From: JBEKYD01 sp049509915
GTDB lineage: Bacteria; Acidobacteriota; Terriglobia; Bryobacterales; Bryobacteraceae
Length of the DNA stretch: 23,736 nt
Direction: 5' to 3'
Assembly: GCA_049509915.1 (NCBI GenBank)
Contig: JBEKZL010000096.1
Coordinates: 1 to 23,736 of the forward strand
Part shown: positions 12,915-21,352 of the stretch, piece by piece
Layout of the letters: each line of letters begins with the position of its first letter
Numbering within the stretch: the stretch's first letter is position 1
Made by a program: the position numbers and the translations under genes
Notes under the pieces: generated by a model
What the model was told of the DNA's origin: nothing
Seen by the model: only the letters and a program-made list of their open reading frames with translations
Database searches by the model: none

Positions 12915-15383
12915 TCATGGGTTTCCCACAACGAAATAAGCGCCCCAATATTGCGGACGCGCGCGCCAACCCCCGGTACGGATCATTTGTAACTGCGCCG
13001 AGCGAAGCGCCTCGGCGGGGTCGAGTCTGCCCTGCTCTCGCAGAGCACGGTAAAAGGCACTGAATAACGTTCCGTTCTCGTCGCGGGTAGCCCAATGGCT
13101 GCCAATGACGCTGCGGGCACCCGCCAGGATCCAGGCACGGGTCAGCCCCAACATTCCGGCTCCACGGAAAACCGGACCCTGGGCGGAGTGGCATCCGCTC
13201 AACACCACCAGATCCACCGGCACGCGCCAGTGGGCGATCTCCGGCGGGCCGATCAACTGGACCTTACCCTGGCTGTCGAGACTCAGCGCGATCATGCCGT
13301 CGCTGGAATCGACGGCCTGCAGAAAATGGGTGGCGAAATGCAGGATGGCGGGATGGAAGGGCAACTGGGCCAGCAGACCTTCGCGGGTCGCCGCCAGGCC
13401 GCTGAGGATAACCGAATCGCCTTGCCATGCCCGGGCGCAGGCCGCCAGTTCCTCCCCGGCTCCAACCAGTCGCGGCAGTGCCAGGGCGGCGGGCGCTTCG
13501 GCTTTGCTGGCGCCGAACAGGGTGAACGCCGCAGCGAGCGTACGGACGGTGCGCGGCGGCGCCTGCCGCTCATCGGCCTGGTTATAGATCGGATCGCCGA
13601 TTCCGAGGAAAGCCCCGGCGTCTCGATATCGCTGGGAAGGCGGCCGATCCATCCAAACCCCGGCCCCCGCCACAACTGTAGTGTTGTGAATCTCTACAAG
13701 ATAGGTCGGGACTGGGTTCGGATGCTCCACCAGCGCGCCAATCGGAACATCGGACAGAGCCGGATCGAGCGCGAGCACCCAGCGGCGCGCCCGCTGGAAA
13801 CGGGGTTTGAGCGAGCCAAAAAGAGTTTGATAAAGGCGGGCGCTGGCGATATCGGCCTCATCGTGACCGGTCGTGATCGCCAGGGTCGCGGCGGCGGCCT
13901 GTTCTTTGATTGTCTTGGACCCCGGTAACCGGTCGATGGTCAGTCCGGACCGGTCAATCGTCCACCGCCACGATACCGAGTCGCCCAGCGTAAAGCTGAT
14001 CCAGGCGGTATCGGCTTCGAGCCGGGATTGCAAGCGCGGGAAGAGGTTGTCGGTCCGTGCCTCGACCGCCGGCGCGGCGGCGGCTTCAATGCGCACCAGT
14101 TCGGCACGCAGGGCCGTCGCGTCTTCAGCCGCGCCGGCACCTCCAGCCAGAGCCCGGGCTTCCGCGTCCTCCAACCGGGCGACGGTCTCCCAATACTGTG
14201 CGGGCAGCGGCGACGAGTTCGCCTTCGCCAACAAGGACCGCAGGCTATTGGCCCGATTCTCTTCGGAGGCTTCAAATGTCTCGCGCACCAAAGCCGGATT
14301 GCGGGTCAGCTCGTAAACCCGGTTGCCGGCTTCGATGAATGCGGTATAAGTCTGATCCAGACCGTCTTCGGCGCCAATGCGCGCGGAATCCTCGCCCGGG
14401 GCCTGCCAGCGCCAAACGCGGGCCAGCCGGAGGGCCACGCGCAAATCGGCTAGCGCTTCGAGTTTCCTGCCCTGCCGCAGCCGTACTCGTCCCCGCATCT
14501 CGTAGGCATTCCAATCCGGTCTGAGCTCAATGGCGCGGGTGAGGAGCACAGCGGCAGCGTCCAGATCGCCTTGCTCCAGCCGTAAGCGGCCCAGGCTTCG
14601 GTAAGAGGCGTCCAGCGGCAGGCGATTCAGTTTGCGAATGCGGAAGGCTTCCAGTTGCGCCCGTTCGGCTCCCGCCGAGTCGCTCCCCAAAAGCAAGGCG
14701 TCGCCCATCCAAGTCCAGGCTTTGGCCACCCGGTCGAGATCGCCGTTGCGGTCGGCGCCGTCGATCCCCTTCGCAAACAATTCCAGGGCTTCTGGCAGGC
14801 GGCCTTCTCGGCCCCGCAGGAGGGCCAGTTGCACTTCGAGCACCGGCAAATATAATCGCCTATCGCGACCTGAAAGTCGCTTAACGCTGGACTCTAGCCA
14901 TCCGGTGGCGGCCCTTAACTCGCCTAATTCGGCATAAAGGGAAGAAATATTGACATCGAGAGCGGCCGCCGTGGACGAATCACCCGACAATTCGCAGCGG
15001 CGGCGTGCTTCCAGGAAAGAATTGAGAGCCGAACGAAACTGGCGCAAGGCAAACTGGCAGGCGCCCACGTTGCCGATAGCGCGTGCCGCCAGGTGCTCAT
15101 CGCCGGCCGCCACGGCGGTCTGCGCCGCGGCTCTAAACTGTTGAGCTGCTTCCAGATAGCGACGATGCGAGTATAACTCGCCCCCCGGACGCAGCAGTTC
15201 GCCCTGCTCCGCGGGAAGTTTACGCCGCGGCCCGACCGCCGGGACGAATGTTTCCCATGTCGACCGGCGGACGGAATCGCCTAACGTGCCGGTGACAAGG
15301 AGCAATAACAGGAGGCCAGCCGATACTTTAGTTCCGGTTCGAACTCCTGATTTCGCGTACCATCCAAACTTGAAACCTAGCAA
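12915..15383 (-). CDS. Exported TPR-CHAT protein (caspase-like protease domain)
   Basis: An 822-residue protein. A basic start and hydrophobic stretch (VSAGLLLLLLVTGTLG, about 20-35) form a signal peptide or membrane anchor. Residues about 70-385 are helical TPR-like repeats (YLEAAQQFRAAAQTAVAAGDE, GRLRLEQGDLDAAAVLLTRAI). The C-terminal CHAT domain (about 515-820) has the caspase-like dyad: His686 in LHFATH and Cys731 in LVVLSGCHSAQG. The downstream ARSVIGSHWA and a WGAYFVVG end are also typical. The start is TTG at 15383, since no ATG or GTG lies in frame ahead of the signal region; the ribosome binding site is weak. The gene heads an operon with an ECF sigma factor and an anti-sigma-like protein. 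CHAT domains are cysteine proteases in some systems and signalling scaffolds in others; the substrate is unknown. Confidence 0.87.
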   Translation of the reverse strand: MLGFKFGWYAKSGVRTGTKVSAGLLLLLLVTGTLGDSVRRSTWETFVPAVGPRRKLPAEQGELLRPGGELYSHRRYLEAAQQFRAAAQTAVAAGDEHLAARAIGNVGACQFALRQFRSALNSFLEARRRCELSGDSSTAAALDVNISSLYAELGELRAATGWLESSVKRLSGRDRRLYLPVLEVQLALLRGREGRLPEALELFAKGIDGADRNGDLDRVAKAWTWMGDALLLGSDSAGAERAQLEAFRIRKLNRLPLDASYRSLGRLRLEQGDLDAAAVLLTRAIELRPDWNAYEMRGRVRLRQGRKLEALADLRVALRLARVWRWQAPGEDSARIGAEDGLDQTYTAFIEAGNRVYELTRNPALVRETFEASEENRANSLRSLLAKANSSPLPAQYWETVARLEDAEARALAGGAGAAEDATALRAELVRIEAAAAPAVEARTDNLFPRLQSRLEADTAWISFTLGDSVSWRWTIDRSGLTIDRLPGSKTIKEQAAAATLAITTGHDEADIASARLYQTLFGSLKPRFQRARRWVLALDPALSDVPIGALVEHPNPVPTYLVEIHNTTVVAGAGVWMDRPPSQRYRDAGAFLGIGDPIYNQADERQAPPRTVRTLAAAFTLFGASKAEAPAALALPRLVGAGEELAACARAWQGDSVILSGLAATREGLLAQLPFHPAILHFATHFLQAVDSSDGMIALSLDSQGKVQLIGPPEIAHWRVPVDLVVLSGCHSAQGPVFRGAGMLGLTRAWILAGARSVIGSHWATRDENGTLFSAFYRALREQGRLDPAEALRSAQLQMIRTGGWRARPQYWGAYFVVGNP

Positions 15384-15428
15384 GACAGATCCACTCGGGC
15401 GTTCCCGGTAAGGGAAACACCCAAGTGA

Positions 15429-15459
15429 ATCATATCAGGATTTGCCTTTGAATTGGCAA
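15429..15459 (-). promoter_or_regulatory. Possible sigma-70 promoter for the TPR-CHAT operon
   Basis: On the - strand TTGCCA (15454-15459) and TATGAT (15429-15434) each match the consensus at 5 of 6 bases. The spacer of 19 bases is long. The start point would lie near 15420, some 36 bases before the TTG start codon. A dyad, TTCCC-5-GGGAA (15402-15416), lies just downstream and could be an operator. Confidence 0.3.
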
Positions 15460-15845
15460 CTCGATTTTAAAGTTTTCTTTTTGTTGATAACGTTAGTGTT
15501 TACAGGTTGATCAGGCTGTTGGGAGGGGCCGATATTAGTGTTCCTAAGAAGCCAATATTACCGGAGCACCCGTAAAATCTCTATTTATTCAGACCATAAG
15601 GCTCGCCTTACCGTTCGCCTTATTTGGTTTCCTGTAACTGCCGGGCGAGCGGACGAATACCTCAGCGCCGACGCGACTAACTAACTGATTTCAATTCAGA
15701 AAACATTTCCATTGTTAAAAGAGCACAGTGTCGCGGCACGTGTTCGAAGGTCCATTGTGTGCTTCGGAAGCGGTCTCGGGGAACTCCTATTGGAATACGG
15801 CGGAGCCTTAGAATTCCCGTGAAGCCACGACATTTCCGTTCGCGG

Positions 15846-16067
15846 ATGTTTGTCAGGCTGGCGATTCTAATAGCCGCGACATTTTCGTCTGGGAATGTTG
15901 TTAGATTAGAGGTTATTCGGCCTCAGACGGTGGGAAGCGCCAGGAAAAGTACTATCCGCACCCGGAAAACGGAGCAGGAGACAAGACACGCGCAGGCGAG
16001 GCCGTTCACCAAGCAAGCCAAGGCCAAACGTAGGTACCCATTCACCCGTTCGCCCGCAGAGCCATAG
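15846..16067 (+). CDS. Doubtful small basic ORF with N-terminal hydrophobic segment
   Basis: A 73-residue frame beginning MFVRLAILIAATFSSG, which resembles a signal peptide. A very basic remainder rich in Lys, Arg and Thr follows. It has no convincing ribosome binding site and no recognised family, and lies in the spacer before the S55 peptidase gene. It could be a small secreted basic protein or simply an open frame in non-coding DNA; the latter seems more likely. Confidence 0.2.
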   Translation: MFVRLAILIAATFSSGNVVRLEVIRPQTVGSARKSTIRTRKTEQETRHAQARPFTKQAKAKRRYPFTRSPAEP

Positions 16068-16110
16068 CGACATCGAGTACAATTAAGGTTACCTGGAGAT
16101 TCTTCCCCAC

Positions 16111-17973
16111 ATGAAATATCCATCCGCCGCGATTCTATTCGGACTCGCGGTTTCCGCGCTCGCCTCCGATTCGCTTCCCACGCCGCCCAAGGCCGGAAGA
16201 GTCGCGATCATGCGGCTTGACGACGTCAAACCAGGCATGAAAGGCGTGGCCTGGACGGTCTTCGAAGGCGCCCGGCCCGAGCCGGTGCCGATCGAAATTA
16301 TCGGGCGTCTGAAGGACCAGTGGGGACCGAAGCAGGACATCCTGGTGGCCAAGATGCTGGGTAAGGCGATCCGCACCAATGTGGCCGCCGGTATGAGCGG
16401 CAGCCCGGTATACATCGACGGCAAGCTGGTGGGCGCGGTGGCGCTGCGGCTGAGCGTGTTCTCGCCCGACGCCATTTGCGGCATCACGCCGATCGAGGAG
16501 ATGCTGGAAATCAACGATATCGACGCCTCGCGTCCGGAGGAATCGCGCAGCCCGGCCAAATTGGTCGCAGCCGGCTCCGGCGCCGGGCAGAATCCGGGTG
16601 GTTTGATCGGCCAGTTGGTGGCGGCGGGCGCGGCCGCCAGCCTGCCAATCGAGTCGCAGACAATGGTGCCCATCGAATCGCCGCTGCTGTTTTCCGGCTT
16701 TTCGCAGAGCACGCTCGGGCTGTTCGGCCCGCTCTTGCACGAGTTGGGCATCGCGGCGGTCCAGGCAGGCGGGGCGGGCGCGGATCTCAAAGGCAGCCAA
16801 CCGGCGCCGGGCTGGGAACATTCGCTCAATCCAGGGGAAGCCGTTGCCGGCGTGCTGGTGGATGGCGATAAGAGCATCACCGGACTGGGCACGGTGACCT
16901 ATAACGACGGCAAACGCGTACTGGCTTTCGGCCACCCGTTTTTCAACCTGGGGCCGATCGACATGCCGATGGCGAAGGGCGAAGTGCTGATGACTTTGGC
17001 ATCGTCCTACCAGCCGAGCAAGCTGGCCAACGCCACCGAGATCGTGGGAGCGCTGCACCAGGACAGGCATAGCGGCATCGAGGGGCAACTGGGCGCGACC
17101 TCGCCCATGATTCCGGTGGAGATGAAGGTGCGGGCGCTCGACGACAAGGGCCAGCCCGAGCGCGAGAAGGACTTTCACTTCCACATTTTCGTGCACCAGA
17201 AGTGGACGCCCTACCTGATGATGCTGACGCTTTATTCTTCGCTTTCGGAATTGAACGAATTCGCCGACGAGGCCACCTACCGGCTGAGCGGCAACGTGGA
17301 AATGAGCGGCAATCAGCGCATCGCCCTTTCCACCATGCAGGCTTCGGGCGAAATGCCAATGCCTGCTCCCATGCTGCTGGCGGGCTGGTTCGGCGACAAA
17401 TTCAGCCGGCTGTACCTCAACAACGTAGCGACGCCGGAAGTCAAGCGGGTAAACATAACCGTGGACCTGCTGCCGGAGCGGCGTGTGGCGGCGATCGAGA
17501 ACGCCTGGGCCGAGCGAACCGAGGTGGAAGCCGGCGACCGGGTGGCGGTGAAAGTTTTCCTTCGGCCCTATCGCGGCGGGCCGCTGGAGCGCGATTTGAC
17601 GGTCCACATTCCGGAGGCGCTGCCCAAGGGCGACCACCGGATCCTGCTAAGCGACGCCGATACGCTGAACCGCATGCAGAGCATCGCCGGCATGATGAAC
17701 CGCTTCATCGACGTACCCCAGACCGTGTCGCTGCTCAACCAGGAGCGCTCCAACAACAAGCTGTACGTGTCGCTGGTGGAATCGGCGCCGACGGCTTACG
17801 ACAACGATAAGACGCTGCCCGCGCTGCCCGGGTCGATATTGAACGTGATGCAGGCCAGCCGGGGCGCCAATCGCCCGCTGGTGACTTCGCCGGAAACGGC
17901 AACCGAACAGGCGGCGCTGCCGTTCGATTATGTGGTGACCGGCAGCTATTCGTTGCGCATCCATGTGAAGTGA
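16111..17973 (+). CDS. SpoIVB-like S55 peptidase family protein, exported
   Basis: A 620-residue protein with a signal peptide (MKYPSAAILFGLAVSALA). The N-terminal domain has the signature IMRLDDVKPGMKGVAWTVFEG, the serine-peptidase motif GMSGSP (94-99, likely nucleophile Ser96) and YIDGKLVGAVALR. A second conserved part has NPGEAVAGVLVDGD, GTVTYNDG and LAFGHPF (272-278), where His276 is the candidate catalytic His. The C-terminal 300 residues form a beta-rich region without a recognised motif. The family is named after Bacillus SpoIVB and is common in acidobacteria, where its substrates are not established. A GGAG lies 12 bases before the ATG, further than ideal. It is followed after 70 bases by a beta-propeller gene in the same direction, and the two may be co-transcribed. 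Confidence 0.82.
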   Translation: MKYPSAAILFGLAVSALASDSLPTPPKAGRVAIMRLDDVKPGMKGVAWTVFEGARPEPVPIEIIGRLKDQWGPKQDILVAKMLGKAIRTNVAAGMSGSPVYIDGKLVGAVALRLSVFSPDAICGITPIEEMLEINDIDASRPEESRSPAKLVAAGSGAGQNPGGLIGQLVAAGAAASLPIESQTMVPIESPLLFSGFSQSTLGLFGPLLHELGIAAVQAGGAGADLKGSQPAPGWEHSLNPGEAVAGVLVDGDKSITGLGTVTYNDGKRVLAFGHPFFNLGPIDMPMAKGEVLMTLASSYQPSKLANATEIVGALHQDRHSGIEGQLGATSPMIPVEMKVRALDDKGQPEREKDFHFHIFVHQKWTPYLMMLTLYSSLSELNEFADEATYRLSGNVEMSGNQRIALSTMQASGEMPMPAPMLLAGWFGDKFSRLYLNNVATPEVKRVNITVDLLPERRVAAIENAWAERTEVEAGDRVAVKVFLRPYRGGPLERDLTVHIPEALPKGDHRILLSDADTLNRMQSIAGMMNRFIDVPQTVSLLNQERSNNKLYVSLVESAPTAYDNDKTLPALPGSILNVMQASRGANRPLVTSPETATEQAALPFDYVVTGSYSLRIHVK

Positions 17974-18043
17974 ATCGTGAAAACGACCTCCCAGCCCGCA
18001 TAATCCTCAAGCGATCGCGGCAGAACAGGCAACCGGAAAACCA

Positions 18044-20245
18044 ATGAACATTTCTCTTTTGGCGCGGCGGACCGCGCTGGCGGCGCTGGCCGCGGCTGTG
18101 CTTGCCGCGGGCGATACGCGCATCTGGTCGGAGAGCGAATACTCCGATTTCGAAAAAGGCAACTTGAAGAATCTCTCGCTCGCCAGCGACGGCCGCTTGA
18201 CGGTAGCCCCTCGCACGAGCGAGTTGTTCGACACCAACCTGCCCTATCTATGGGCGCTGGCTCGCGACTCCCAGGGCAACCTTTACGCGGGCGGGGGACC
18301 GGGAGCCAAGCTCTACCGGATCCCGGCCGGGTCGAATGCCGGCAAGGGCAAGATGGTGGGGGAACTGGACGGTTTGGCGATACAGGCCATCGCCATCGAT
18401 GCCAAGGACCGCGTCTACGCCGCTACTTCGCCCGACGGCAAGGTGTACCGCATCGCCAGCAACGGCAAGCCGGAGGTGTATTACGATCCCAAGACGAAGT
18501 ATATCTGGGCGCTGGTGTTTGACGGGCGGGGGAACCTTTACGTGGCTACCGGCGATTCCGGACAGATTCACCGCGTAACGCCGGACGGCAAGGGGGCCGT
18601 GTGGTACGCCGGCGGCGAAGCCCACGTGCGGTCGTTGGCGGTTGACGGCGCAGGCAATATCCTGGCCGGCACCGATCCGGGAGGCCTCATCATCCGGGTT
18701 TCGCCGTCCGGGCAGGGTTTTGTGCTGTACCAGATGGCCAAGCCCGAGGTGACGGCTCTGGCGGTGGCCGCGGATGGAGCGATTTACGCGGCCGGGGTGG
18801 GGACGAGGCCGGCCACGGCGCTGCCCGCGCCGGCGATCCAGCCATCGGTTGCGGCGCCGCCGGTCAGCGCGCCCGGTATCCCCGGCGGCGCGGCGGGCCC
18901 GGCCCACGTGGCTACCGTGCCGACGGCCCCGATGAGCCCCGCCGCGAACGTGGGCGGGGGCAGCGAGGTTTATCGCATTGAAGGCGACGGCAGCCCCACG
19001 CGGCTTTGGTCCAATCCTCAGGAAGTGGTTTACGCTATAGCGTTCGACGGCTCCGGCCGCGCCATTCTGGGCACGGGCAACCATGGACGCTTGTATCGGA
19101 TCGAGACACCTTATCTATATACGTCGCTGGTTAGCTTCCCGGCCACCCAGATCACCGCGCTGGCGTCCGGGCCGAAGGGCGAGTTGTTCGCCGTGACGGG
19201 CAACGTCGGCAAGGTGGAACGAATCGGCCCGGAACTGGAGCAGGAAGGCACGCTCGAAAGCGACGTCTTCGACGCCGGCATGTTCACCCTTTGGGGCCGG
19301 CTGAGCTTCGACGGCGCCTTGCATGGCGGCCATATTCTGCTCGCCGCCCGCAGCGGCAACCTGGACCAGCCGGAGCGGGACTGGAGCGGATGGTCGGCGC
19401 CCGTCGCCGATTCGAAAGGCGCGCGCCTGACCCTGCCGGCGGCGCGGTTCGCGCAATGGAAAGCGACCCTTTCGGGACCCGCTGAACTTGAATCCGTGGA
19501 CTTGGCCTACCTGCCCAAGAACCAGCCGCCGCGCCTGGAGGAAATCGAGATCACGCCGCCCAACTACAAGTTTCCGGCCAGCTCGGGTGGGCTCACCTCC
19601 TCGCCCAGCACGCTGAGCCTTCCCCCGTTAGGCCGCCACACGGCGGTTTCCACGGCGTCCTTCAGCCTGGAGGCGACCCCCACCAGTACGCCGGCGATGC
19701 AAGCCGCCAGGGGCTTCATCGGCGCGCGCTGGCTGGCTTGGGACCCGAATGGCGACGCGCTGATCTATAAACTCGAGATCCGCGGCGTCAACGAAACCGA
19801 GTGGAAGCCGCTAAAGGACAGAATTGCGGACAAGTACTTTTCCTGGGATTCGACGGCCTTTCCCGATGGCGAATACCGCCTGCGGGTGACGGCTTCCGAC
19901 GCGCCTGGAAATCCGCCCGCCGAGGCCCTGACCGCCAGCCTCGAAAGCGACCGGTTCCTGATCGATAATACGCCGCCCAAAATCACCAACCTAACCGGAA
20001 CCCGCGCGGGCGGCGGCCTGGAGTTTCGCTGGCACGCCGCCGATGCTCTCAACAACGTCACTCAAGCCGAATATTCGCTCGATGGCGGCGATTGGACCGT
20101 GGCGCCGCCGGTAACCAAGCTCTCCGATTCCATGGAGCTCGACTACGTCCTGACCCTGACCGCCGGCGCCGGCGAGCACACCGTAGCCGTGCGAGTGACC
20201 GACGATTTCGATAACCAGGCGGTGGAGAAGGTGGTGGTGCGGTAG
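18044..20245 (+). CDS. Secreted beta-propeller protein with C-terminal Ig/fibronectin-like domains
   Basis: A 733-residue protein with a signal peptide (RRTALAALAAAVLAAG). Residues about 65-400 hold repeated propeller blades of the NHL/SMP-30 kind: LARDSQGNLYAGG, IDAKDRVYAATSPDGKVYRI, FDGRGNLYVATGDSGQIHRV, VDGAGNILAGTDPGGLIIRV, FDGSGRAILGTGNHGRLYRI. A Pro/Ala/Gly-rich linker of about 55 residues (about 253-306) breaks the propeller. The C-terminal half is beta-sandwich-like (FLIDNTPPKITNLTGTRAGG; EYSLDGGDWTV; AGEHTVAVRVTDDFDNQ). It probably acts outside the cytoplasm in binding or recognition; no catalytic residues are evident. CCGGAAAA precedes the ATG. No ligand can be named. Confidence 0.78.
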   Translation: MNISLLARRTALAALAAAVLAAGDTRIWSESEYSDFEKGNLKNLSLASDGRLTVAPRTSELFDTNLPYLWALARDSQGNLYAGGGPGAKLYRIPAGSNAGKGKMVGELDGLAIQAIAIDAKDRVYAATSPDGKVYRIASNGKPEVYYDPKTKYIWALVFDGRGNLYVATGDSGQIHRVTPDGKGAVWYAGGEAHVRSLAVDGAGNILAGTDPGGLIIRVSPSGQGFVLYQMAKPEVTALAVAADGAIYAAGVGTRPATALPAPAIQPSVAAPPVSAPGIPGGAAGPAHVATVPTAPMSPAANVGGGSEVYRIEGDGSPTRLWSNPQEVVYAIAFDGSGRAILGTGNHGRLYRIETPYLYTSLVSFPATQITALASGPKGELFAVTGNVGKVERIGPELEQEGTLESDVFDAGMFTLWGRLSFDGALHGGHILLAARSGNLDQPERDWSGWSAPVADSKGARLTLPAARFAQWKATLSGPAELESVDLAYLPKNQPPRLEEIEITPPNYKFPASSGGLTSSPSTLSLPPLGRHTAVSTASFSLEATPTSTPAMQAARGFIGARWLAWDPNGDALIYKLEIRGVNETEWKPLKDRIADKYFSWDSTAFPDGEYRLRVTASDAPGNPPAEALTASLESDRFLIDNTPPKITNLTGTRAGGGLEFRWHAADALNNVTQAEYSLDGGDWTVAPPVTKLSDSMELDYVLTLTAGAGEHTVAVRVTDDFDNQAVEKVVVR

Positions 20246-20584
20246 GGACCAGGGGTGCTGTCCAGCACGCGATCGAAGCGTTGTCACCCGAATAGAAAAC
20301 TACACTTTTGGACTGGCTTGCCGAGCGGGACCGGCGGGAATGGGACGCCCAGGTCGGACGCGATTTCTCGCCCGGCGGCGCAGGCATCTACCTTCTCGAT
20401 CGGACGTGCCCAATTGAGGCATCCGGCTTTCCGACTGGACGGTGCGAAATCAGCAACCTGGGGAGCGTCTTCAGCGAAGCGGTTCCGGAAACGGATCTCC
20501 CGGATCGACTAAACATCCCGTTAGCTCTTGGGAACCGCCACCCGGGCCTTGTATCCTGGAGGGAGACCCTCAAGTGGAGACACA
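20246..20584 (+). other. Spacer with possible antitoxin-like gene remnant
   Basis: About 340 bases between the propeller and DUF4097-like genes. A short hairpin, GTGCT-4-AGCAC (20255-20268), follows the propeller gene but has no T run. From a TTG at 20308 a frame reads DWLAERDRREWDAQVGRDFSPGGAG followed by LLD (about 20311-20403). This W-x-W-D-x-Q-x-x-x-D-F-x-P-G-G pattern resembles the C-terminal part of some small antitoxin-like proteins. After about 30 codons the frame loses that character, so a decayed fragment is more likely than a working gene. Confidence 0.3.
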
Positions 20585-21295
20585 ATGACCCGGTCCTGGA
20601 AGGTGGTCGCGTGCGCGGCGGCGCTGGCGTACACTGCCGCGGCGGCCGAACAAATCGGGCTGATCAGTACCGTTTGTCCGGCGGGCGTGGCGGCTAGCGG
20701 CACGATTCAGGTGAACAACGCCTACGGCGAAGTCAACGTGGAGGGCTGGGACCGGCCGGACGTGGAAGTGACCGTGACCCGCTCCGTATTCCAGTACGGC
20801 ACTCCCCAGGAGCGCGAGGCGGCGCAGCGCTACCTGAACCAGTTTCGGGTGAACACGGCCAAGGCGGCCAATGGCGACCTGATGATTTCCACCATCCTTC
20901 CATCGCGCAACCGGTTGATTCGGCTATTTCGCGGCTGGGGCGATTTCACCGTGGAATATCGCATTCAGGTGCCGTTTCATTCGCGGCTGCGGATTCGCGA
21001 AGGGAAAGGCGACGTGGTGATCACGGACGTGGCCGGCGATATCGACGCCCGCGCGCACGTGGGCGACATTCTGGTGCAGGTGCCCCAGAGCGCCACTTAC
21101 CAGGTGGACGCGCGATGCCGTTTCGGGGGCGTTTACTCGGATTTGCCCGGCACGTCCGGCCACGCATCCTTATTCGGCCGTAGTTTCAGGGAAAATGCTT
21201 CCACAGCCTCGCACCGCCTGTTCCTTCGGGTCGGCGCCGGCGGCGTCAGCGTGCAGCAGTTCCGCAATCCGCTGGAACCGGCGGCGGCGCGGTAA
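20585..21295 (+). CDS. Exported DUF4097-like (putative adhesin) protein
   Basis: A 236-residue protein with a signal peptide (WKVVACAAALAYTAAAA). The rest is beta-rich with the layered repeats of DUF4097-type proteins: GTIQVNNAYGEVNVEGWDRPDVEVTVTR, VEYRIQVPFHSRLRIREGKGDVVITDVAGDIDARAHVGDILV. These fit a right-handed beta-helix or adhesin-like fold; biochemical function is unknown for the family. The ATG at 20585 is chosen because GTGGAG lies 6 bases upstream and the signal peptide begins there. An upstream in-frame ATG at 20528 would add 19 non-signal residues. It is followed 57 bases later by a VOC family gene. Confidence 0.75.
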   Translation: MTRSWKVVACAAALAYTAAAAEQIGLISTVCPAGVAASGTIQVNNAYGEVNVEGWDRPDVEVTVTRSVFQYGTPQEREAAQRYLNQFRVNTAKAANGDLMISTILPSRNRLIRLFRGWGDFTVEYRIQVPFHSRLRIREGKGDVVITDVAGDIDARAHVGDILVQVPQSATYQVDARCRFGGVYSDLPGTSGHASLFGRSFRENASTASHRLFLRVGAGGVSVQQFRNPLEPAAAR

Positions 21296-21352
21296 GCGTT
21301 CCGCGTGCCGCCGTGGCTTGCGACAAACGGGAAATCGGTTCATGATAACCGC

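Larger units (their letters stand above)
15384..16110. other. Divergent intergenic region with operator-like repeats
   Basis: A 727-base, partly AT-rich region separates the - strand TPR-CHAT operon from the + strand S55 peptidase gene. It holds a dyad at 15402-15416, a TAACGTTA palindrome at 15488-15495, a direct repeat GCC(G/A)ATATTA at 15528-15537 and 15551-15560, and a TAAGGC-TC-GCCTTA palindrome with a third GCCTTA half-site at 15597-15622. A 7-base inverted pair GCTCGCC/GGCGAGC spans 15601-15650. These suggest a regulated divergent promoter region. No RNA gene is recognised. A doubtful small ORF lies at 15846-16067. Confidence 0.5.

Noticed and set aside
11534..15383. Type III-E CRISPR (Craspase) locus suggested by TPR-CHAT plus sigma factor
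   Set aside because: No gRAMP effector, Cas1 or repeat array in the window, and this CHAT protein carries an export signal; only the general logic may be shared.
15528..15535. GCCGATAT as a third sigma-28 promoter
   Set aside because: No TAAA-like -35 at the needed distance on the + strand; it is better explained as part of the direct repeat.
16135..17637. 500-codon - strand frame opposite the S55 peptidase gene
   Set aside because: Composition rich in His/Arg/Gln and no family motif; it mirrors a clearly coding + strand gene.
20255..20268. Terminator after the beta-propeller gene
   Set aside because: The stem is only 5 bp and no T run follows.
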